10,303 bases of DNA from CAG-791 sp002392385 (lineage in GTDB: Bacteria; Bacillota; Clostridia; Lachnospirales; Lachnospiraceae), in contig CAMOIU010000074.1 of the NCBI GenBank assembly GCA_946616295.1, positions 1 through 10,303 on the forward strand. The letters run 5' to 3'. Below, in pieces: positions 6,463-10,303 of this stretch; positions within the stretch are counted from its first letter, which is position 1; each line of letters begins with the position of its first letter. The notes under the pieces are model-generated. The model worked only from the letters and a program-made list of their open reading frames with translations, was not told the DNA's origin and ran no database searches. The position numbers and the translations under genes were made by a program.

Positions 6463-6584
6463 CCACCGGGCGGCGCATGTCCTGCGCTCGCGTCAGCTAT
6501 TACAGTATACGAAAGCCCGGTGGGTTTGTCAACATGGTATTTATGTTCTTTTTAAGGCTCTTTGCAAGTTAAACAGCCCGGTGG
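6463..6584. repeat. Three copies of GCCCGGTGG around the tRNA promoter
   Basis: GCCCGGTGG occurs at 6515-6523 and 6576-6584, and as its reverse complement at 6463-6471. The copy at 6515-6523 lies in the promoter spacer and the inverted one in the leader. The pair 6463-6471 and 6515-6523 could form a hairpin across the -10 box. Confidence 0.6.
6504..6532 (-). promoter_or_regulatory. Consensus promoter of tRNA-Met
   Basis: The minus strand carries TTGACA (6532-6527), an exact 17-base spacer and TATACT (6509-6504). This is nearly a perfect housekeeping sigma promoter, as expected for a stable RNA gene. The transcript would start near 6497 with a leader of about 40 bases before the tRNA. Confidence 0.9.
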
Positions 6585-6594
6585 TGTCCACTCC

Positions 6595-7407
6595 TCACTC
6601 TACCTTCTCAAACCCGCCCAGAAGGTCCATGGTTCGGTCTTCGTACAGGGTGGAGGCGTAGAAGACGATGGTGTAGGGGCCCTTGCTGTAGGAGTAGAAG
6701 CGCATGTAGAGGTCGACGCCCTGGACCGTGGCGGTGAAGAGGACGGTGCGGCGGGGTTCGCCCATGATCTCCTTCTCTTCTTCCCGGGTCTTGACGTTGG
6801 TGACCTGGTCGCCGCTGAAGGAGGATTCCATGGCGGAGGTGAGGTCTGCCAGCATCTTGTCCTCGCTCATGGTGACTTTGAAGATCTCCACCATGAGGGT
6901 GTCGCCGCCGGTGTTGATGCCCTGCAGGTCCATGAGGAAGGAATTGGAAAGGGCGGCCTCGATGGCTTCGCTGTCGTTCCAGTCGGCGTCGATGCCGCTG
7001 ACTTCCAGGAGTCCGGCCGTGTCGGTCCAGGTCATGTTGTCGCTGCGGGTGGTGCGGATGCCGAAATAGGGCTGGGTATAGGTGTCTCCCTCATAGACGC
7101 CGGGGCTGAAGGCGGCCTCAGCGACCTCCTCTTCCGTGGACTCCTCGGCGGATTCGAGGATGTTCTCCAGAGAGGCGCCGGCGTTTTGGGCGGTGGACTC
7201 CTCCTCGGTCTCGGGCTCGATCTCGGTCTGCACGTCAGCCTGCGCATTCTCTGTGCTCTCTTCTGCCCAGAAATCGTCTTCTTCGGCAGCTTCTGTACCG
7301 GCCTCCTGCTGTGCGGGAGCGCTCTGGGCCGCGGAGCTGCTGCTTCCGCAGGCGGTCAGTGTCACGCACAGGATCAGGGCCAGCAGGGCGGCTGCTTTAT
7401 TCTTCAT
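6595..7407 (-). CDS. Lipoprotein with acidic linker, 270 aa, unknown function
   Basis: The ATG at 7407 follows a good GGAGGAAACT ribosome site. The N-terminal signal ends in lipobox LTAC (Cys20), so the protein should be anchored on the outer face of the membrane. Residues about 21-98 form a low-complexity linker very rich in Glu, Ala, Ser and Thr. The folded domain, about 99-270, starts at FSPGVYEGDTY and alternates predicted beta and helical stretches with no Cys and no catalytic motif I recognise. Its layout (signal, acidic spacer, about 170-residue domain) fits the many uncharacterised surface lipoproteins of Lachnospiraceae. It follows the desulfoferrodoxin gene after a terminator-like hairpin and may depend on read-through, as no promoter is evident in the gap. 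Confidence 0.85.
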   Translation of the reverse strand: MKNKAAALLALILCVTLTACGSSSSAAQSAPAQQEAGTEAAEEDDFWAEESTENAQADVQTEIEPETEEESTAQNAGASLENILESAEESTEEEVAEAAFSPGVYEGDTYTQPYFGIRTTRSDNMTWTDTAGLLEVSGIDADWNDSEAIEAALSNSFLMDLQGINTGGDTLMVEIFKVTMSEDKMLADLTSAMESSFSGDQVTNVKTREEEKEIMGEPRRTVLFTATVQGVDLYMRFYSYSKGPYTIVFYASTLYEDRTMDLLGGFEKVE

Positions 7408-7446
7408 AGTTTCCTCCGAACTTCTTGTAAAAAAACAGAAACAGAC

Positions 7447-7472
7447 AGGACCGGCGTGTTCACGCCGGTCCT
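7447..7472 (-). terminator. Hairpin terminator after the desulfoferrodoxin gene
   Basis: GGACCGGCGTG and CACGCCGGTCC form a near-perfect 11-base stem (7448-7458 with 7461-7471), plus one outer A-T pair. On the minus strand the tail is U-rich but interrupted (TGTCTGTTTCTGTTTTTTT). It should end transcripts from the desulfoferrodoxin gene, perhaps incompletely, since the next gene starts only 40 bases on. Confidence 0.75.
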
Positions 7473-7518
7473 TTCCTTCAGGTAATTGTCCGACACTTGC
7501 GGGCGGTCTTCACTTAGA

Positions 7519-7893
7519 TCAGAGCTCTGCCTTCCAGAGTCCGTGAAGATTACAGTATTCCCATACGGCCACGCCGTTTGAAGCCTTGAACTGGGCTGCA
7601 GGGGCCTCGCCGGGCTTGAGACATTTGAACTGTCCGCCGTCGGCAGTCTGCAGGTAGATCCACTCAATGTAGTGCTCATCCAGCATGGGATGGGCCACGG
7701 AACCGACCTGGACGGAAATGCAGTCGCCGTCGACCTTGACATCCGGCACGTGCTTCTCCTTGGCACCGTCGCTGGTGTTGCCCTTGAGTTCTGTCATCAG
7801 ATCGCCGCAGCAGGAAGGCGGGCAGCCCTTGGCATTGAGTTTAACGACAACGCTGCCGCATTTCTTGCAGCGGAAGAAAGTAAGATCAGCCAT
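7519..7893 (-). CDS. dfx: Desulfoferrodoxin (two-iron superoxide reductase), 124 aa
   Basis: The ATG at 7893 (MADLTFF) follows GGAGG by five bases. In-frame starts further upstream lack a ribosome site. The N-terminal desulforedoxin domain supplies the FeCys4 centre (C9, C12, C28, C29; RCKKCG and SCCGDLM). The catalytic domain supplies the Fe(His4)Cys centre: H48 in EKHVP, H68 in AHPM, H74 in EHYIEW, and C114 and H117 in EYCNLHG. The Glu-Lys before H48, needed for superoxide reduction, is present. The enzyme reduces superoxide to hydrogen peroxide in the cytoplasm without making oxygen, a standard defence in anaerobes. Its length is normal for the family. It has its own upstream gap and a downstream terminator, so it is probably a single-gene unit. 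Confidence 0.95.
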   Translation of the reverse strand: MADLTFFRCKKCGSVVVKLNAKGCPPSCCGDLMTELKGNTSDGAKEKHVPDVKVDGDCISVQVGSVAHPMLDEHYIEWIYLQTADGGQFKCLKPGEAPAAQFKASNGVAVWEYCNLHGLWKAEL

Positions 7894-7943
7894 TTTGTCC
7901 TCCATTCTGTGTTGAATGTGCAAACACTTGTTTACTGCCTCCT

Positions 7944-7962
7944 ATTGTAAACGATTTGTCAA
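7944..7962 (-). promoter_or_regulatory. Possible promoter elements upstream of dfx
   Basis: The minus strand reads TTGACA (7962-7957) and TACAAT (7949-7944), but they are only seven bases apart, so they cannot serve as one -35/-10 pair. TACAAT could be a -10 box with a poor -35 further upstream. A promoter somewhere here is expected from the gap. Confidence 0.3.
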
Positions 7963-8018
7963 AAAATAGAAAGCATCCGGCCGTGTTTTTTACAATTCCT
8001 TAATATCTTCCCTGGTTA

Positions 8019-8924
8019 TTATCGGATTTTTCTGTAAAGGCGGAGCAAAAAAGCGGTCAGATCCGGGAATCGGACATAGGCCCGGGCGGCCAGATCCAGC
8101 CTGCGTCCCCGCAGGGGGCCTGTCCGGAGAACGTCCCGCAGGCAGGCGTACACGCGGTGGCGCTCTTCTCTCTTCGCGGGGCCCTGAAGGCCGTAAGCGT
8201 AGTAGAGAAGGCCGCTCTTGAAAAGTCTGCGGCGTATGGCATCGACGGCCTTGGGAATATCCTGCGAGGCCGGCCAGATCATTTGGTTGCGGAGGATCCT
8301 TGCCTGCCCCCTGCTCTTGAAGCCCTCCACTGCCAGGGCGATCTCATAGATCCTGCCGATCTCCTGGCCGGACTTCTGCCAGGCGCGGAAGTGGTCTGCA
8401 ACAGAGACCTTTCCCTCGGAGGAGGGTTCGCGGCGCACGCTCCAGTACTGGGAGAAGGTCCTGCTCCCCTCGATGGAGGGCGCCTCCTCCCGGAGAGAAA
8501 CGAAGAGATCATAGACTGCCCCGTCGATCACGGCGCTGCCCACCGGTCTGCGGGGCCTTTTCAGCTTCTGGGAATCGTCGGGCCGGGTGCCGCCCCAGTT
8601 CTCCAGAATGTAGAACTCGACGAGCGGTTCCCGGGTCCACCCGTAGATGCCCATATAGGACCGTCCTTCCGGCCGGTAGTCTGCCTCATAGGCCACCTGC
8701 AGGTCTCCCAGGTCCTCCAGGGCCAGGAGGGGCCGGAACTTCTCCCCGACGCGGAAGATCACGTCGTGGGTGTCCTCCCACTGACAGTCATAGGTGCCGA
8801 TCCCGGTCAGCACCATTTGAGAAGTCCCGCGGTCCTGCCAGAATTCATAGTTATAGCCCAGGTACAGACCCAATTCGTTTTGTGTGATTATTTTTTTCCT
8901 GAAATTATCCATGTAAGAAGGCAT
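8019..8924 (-). CDS. GH11 xylanase-type protein without signal peptide, with a C-terminal extension, 301 aa
   Basis: The chosen start is the ATG at 8924 (MPSYMDN), with AGGGG five bases upstream. It lies inside the last 20 bases of the acyltransferase gene, so translation is probably coupled. Residues about 20-215 form a complete GH11 beta-jelly-roll: GYNYEFWQDRG, YGWTREPLVEFYI with nucleophile E103, PSIEG...FSQYWSVR (thumb) and EIALAVEGFKSRG with acid/base E200. GH11 enzymes cleave internal xylan bonds and are normally secreted. Here no frame gives a signal peptide. After the domain, about 85 basic residues (RRRLFKSGLLYYAYG to FLLRLYRKIR) do not belong to GH11. They resemble the C-terminal tail of some family 2 glycosyltransferases, though that is recall, not alignment. 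Catalytic residues are intact. Location and true substrate are open. Confidence 0.85.
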   Translation of the reverse strand: MPSYMDNFRKKIITQNELGLYLGYNYEFWQDRGTSQMVLTGIGTYDCQWEDTHDVIFRVGEKFRPLLALEDLGDLQVAYEADYRPEGRSYMGIYGWTREPLVEFYILENWGGTRPDDSQKLKRPRRPVGSAVIDGAVYDLFVSLREEAPSIEGSRTFSQYWSVRREPSSEGKVSVADHFRAWQKSGQEIGRIYEIALAVEGFKSRGQARILRNQMIWPASQDIPKAVDAIRRRLFKSGLLYYAYGLQGPAKREERHRVYACLRDVLRTGPLRGRRLDLAARAYVRFPDLTAFLLRLYRKIR

Positions 8925-10024
8925 GCGATCCCCTGATCTTATCAGATGTTTTTCTCTCAACAGCAAGATATACATATGTTGCGATCACTGTGCACACGAA
9001 GGGGACAGAGACGACCAGAATGAAACTCGTATACTCCCACTTCAGGACGTGAACCGTAAAGGCATAGAAATAATTGACGATTATGCGATGGATCAGAAAG
9101 CCGTACGGACTGATGGCCGCGAGCCACAGAACAACCTTATTATTGAGCATTCTGGATATGGTCCCTGAATTCCTTGAAAATACGTAGACCAGCATCACGC
9201 TTGCCGGGGTGAACAGACAGGTATAGGTGAACCACGGCGCATCCTGCCTGATGATGGAATAGGACGCGCAGACAGCGACATTGCAGGCAAGTGCCAGGAT
9301 CTCCAGGAGAGAACTACAGACAGTTGACGCGTTTGCACTTTGGGGCCGGTCCATGTAAACAGAGGCTGTCAGACCGCCTATAAGGAAATCCCCGGTGCGA
9401 TATAAGGGATGGCAATATGTGACCCACTTTACAACGTTATAGTCAAACTGTGATGTCCAATATCCGATGATGATCTGGAGCACGTAAACCGCGATCAGCA
9501 CGATCACCCGGCCGGAAGCGCTTCGGGCCTTTATGAATCGCAGAATATGCGGAAAGGCAAAATACAGGAAAAGGCTGACGGACAGATACCATGCCACCGT
9601 ATTTATAGCCTGATAGCCTGAAGGAGACCAGGTCTGCATCAAGGGAACCGTTAAGAGCAATTGTTTCAGGATCTCCGGGATGCTCTCATTGTCCAGAAGC
9701 ATATAGACGGATCCCCAGAAAAGCATGACCAGATGAATGGGGTAGAGTCTGCCCACTTTTCGTGTCGCAAAAGCAGCCATGTCCCGGATTCCTGACCGGG
9801 GCGGTCTGTTCCAGTAGGCGTAGATCATCAGGAATCCCGACAGGACAAAAAACACCGATACCCCCCCAGGGTCCCAGGCCTGTGGAAAAAAATGTATAGA
9901 CTGCGCCCTCTCCCGGAAAGGTCCGGATCGCGTGGTATAGAAAGACCCCCACGAAGGCTATGGCTCTTACGCCTTGTAAAGATTCAATTCTGTTTCTCTC
10001 AGGCAAAATGGTACTGCTCTGCAT
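8905..10024 (-). pseudogene. Acyltransferase-3 family membrane O-acyltransferase, frame broken at a G7 tract
   Basis: Frame one, from the ATG at 10024, gives RIESLQGVRAIAFVGVFLYHA, the first membrane segment of the acyltransferase-3 family with its conserved His (H31), and continues to GLGPWGG. Frame two resumes as GGVSVFFVLSGFLMIYAYW, the next family hallmark, and runs to 8905 with about nine more membrane segments. The break is at seven G on the minus strand (9867-9861): six G would give PWGVSVFFVLSG in one frame of about 372 residues, a normal family length. Such enzymes move acetyl or other acyl groups onto surface sugars. The gene may be phase-variable, truly broken, or a base-call error. 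The start is uncertain because no good ribosome site precedes 10024. Confidence 0.85.
9861..9867 (-). repeat. G7 homopolymer at the acyltransferase frameshift
   Basis: Seven consecutive G on the minus strand lie exactly where the reading frame of the acyltransferase is lost. Loss of one base, or gain of two, restores the frame. Confidence 0.85.
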
Positions 10025-10071
10025 AAAAATCTATGGTCCTTCTGTTTCAGTTTACCGGCTTGTCACCGTTC

Positions 10072-10167
10072 TTACATCTCCCGCACCGGCTGCATCCGTT
10101 GCGATTCCTTCAGGCAGCCCTCACTGCACTTTCTGCAGCCATGCCAGGAGTTCCATATATCATGCAA
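10072..10167 (-). pseudogene. Short cysteine-rich frame resembling the start of a DUF5131-type protein
   Basis: A TTG at 10167 lies seven bases after GAGGTG and opens 31 codons beginning MHDIWNSWHGCRKCSEGC. This resembles the N-terminus of DUF5131 proteins (WNPWHGC.K.SEGC..CY), but the expected next CxY motif and the rest of the gene are absent. It ends at a stop at 10072. The +1 frame just after it also encodes a cysteine cluster, NGCSRCGRCKNGDKPVN, ending in a stop. It could be a truncated remnant or a tiny cysteine-rich protein split by a frameshift. The family link rests on a short motif recalled from memory. Confidence 0.35.
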
Positions 10168-10211
10168 TGAGAGTCACCTCACTTTCGCATGGCGATTGTG
10201 CTGTTTAGATT

Positions 10212-10303
10212 CTATATTATTTCCAGCACCTCGCCAATATCTCCGTCAATACAAATGCTCCTATCTTCGATCTCTCCGGGACAGAATGCCTCCCCATAGT
10301 TCA
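10212..10303 (-). CDS. C-terminal end of an unknown protein (5' part beyond window)
   Basis: An open frame enters from the right edge and ends at a TAG at 10212, giving 29 residues: NYGEAFCPGEIEDRSICIDG followed by DIGEVLEII. The acidic, well-formed residue pattern and the position just upstream of other minus-strand genes suggest a real gene end. Too little remains to name a family, and the other frames are not excluded. Confidence 0.45.
   Translation of the reverse strand, partial: NYGEAFCPGEIEDRSICIDGDIGEVLEII

Noticed and set aside
6562..7485. Plus-strand open frame of 307 codons
   Set aside because: It is antisense to the acidic-linker lipoprotein. Its Gly, Val and Leu bias is the complement of Glu, Ala and Ser codons, and it lacks a ribosome site.
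7894..7923. Longer start (TTG) for desulfoferrodoxin
   Set aside because: The extra ten residues precede a well-placed GGAGG and ATG at 7893, and desulforedoxin domains begin near that point.
8157..8936. Plus-strand open frame of 259 codons
   Set aside because: It is the shadow of the GH11 gene, which has intact catalytic motifs on the minus strand.

Overview
The window looks like chromosome of an anaerobic, fibre-degrading, Lachnospiraceae-like member of the Bacillota. The support is inference from gene content and style: a domain-permuted GH3 beta-glucosidase, a GH11 xylanase, a desulfoferrodoxin, two lipoproteins, AGGAGG-type ribosome binding sites, a tRNA without an encoded CCA, and palindromic GGGGACGG repeats of the kind scattered through many clostridial genomes. 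No name can be fixed from the sequence alone. Every gene I can support, including the tRNA, is on the minus strand, so transcription runs from high to low coordinates. The long plus-strand reading frames are antisense shadows.

In transcription order, the right end (10303-8019) holds the last 29 codons of an unknown protein, then a short cysteine-rich frame resembling the start of a DUF5131-type protein. Next is an acyltransferase-3 membrane protein whose frame breaks at a run of seven G. It overlaps by 20 bases a GH11 xylanase-type protein that has no signal peptide and carries an unexpected basic C-terminal extension. The middle (7893-6382) holds a two-iron superoxide reductase (desulfoferrodoxin), a hairpin terminator, a lipoprotein with a long acidic linker, and an elongator tRNA-Met with a consensus promoter and a strong terminator. 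The terminator hairpin extends back into the tRNA 3' end.

The left half (6252-2837) encodes a double zinc-ribbon membrane protein, a 35-codon fossil of an ABC-transporter ATPase (Walker A with one key Gly changed to Glu), a TPR lipoprotein with a MORN-like tail behind a good promoter, and two small membrane proteins in one operon. A 302-base intergenic stretch follows, packed with inverted GGGGACGG palindromes arranged like a REPIN (a paired repetitive extragenic palindrome). Last comes the 5' 844 codons of a large membrane-anchored or secreted GH3 enzyme that runs off the left edge.

The two glycoside hydrolases are not adjacent and do not form one operon. GH3 would act outside the cell on short beta-glucosides or xylosides, while the GH11 protein appears cytoplasmic as encoded and sits with a surface-polysaccharide-type acyltransferase. 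The most notable items are the leaderless GH11 fusion, the poly-G frameshift just upstream of it, the REPIN-like repeat block, the ABC ATPase fossil and the mirrored tRNA 3' end. I did not find a clear new multi-gene defence or mobile system.
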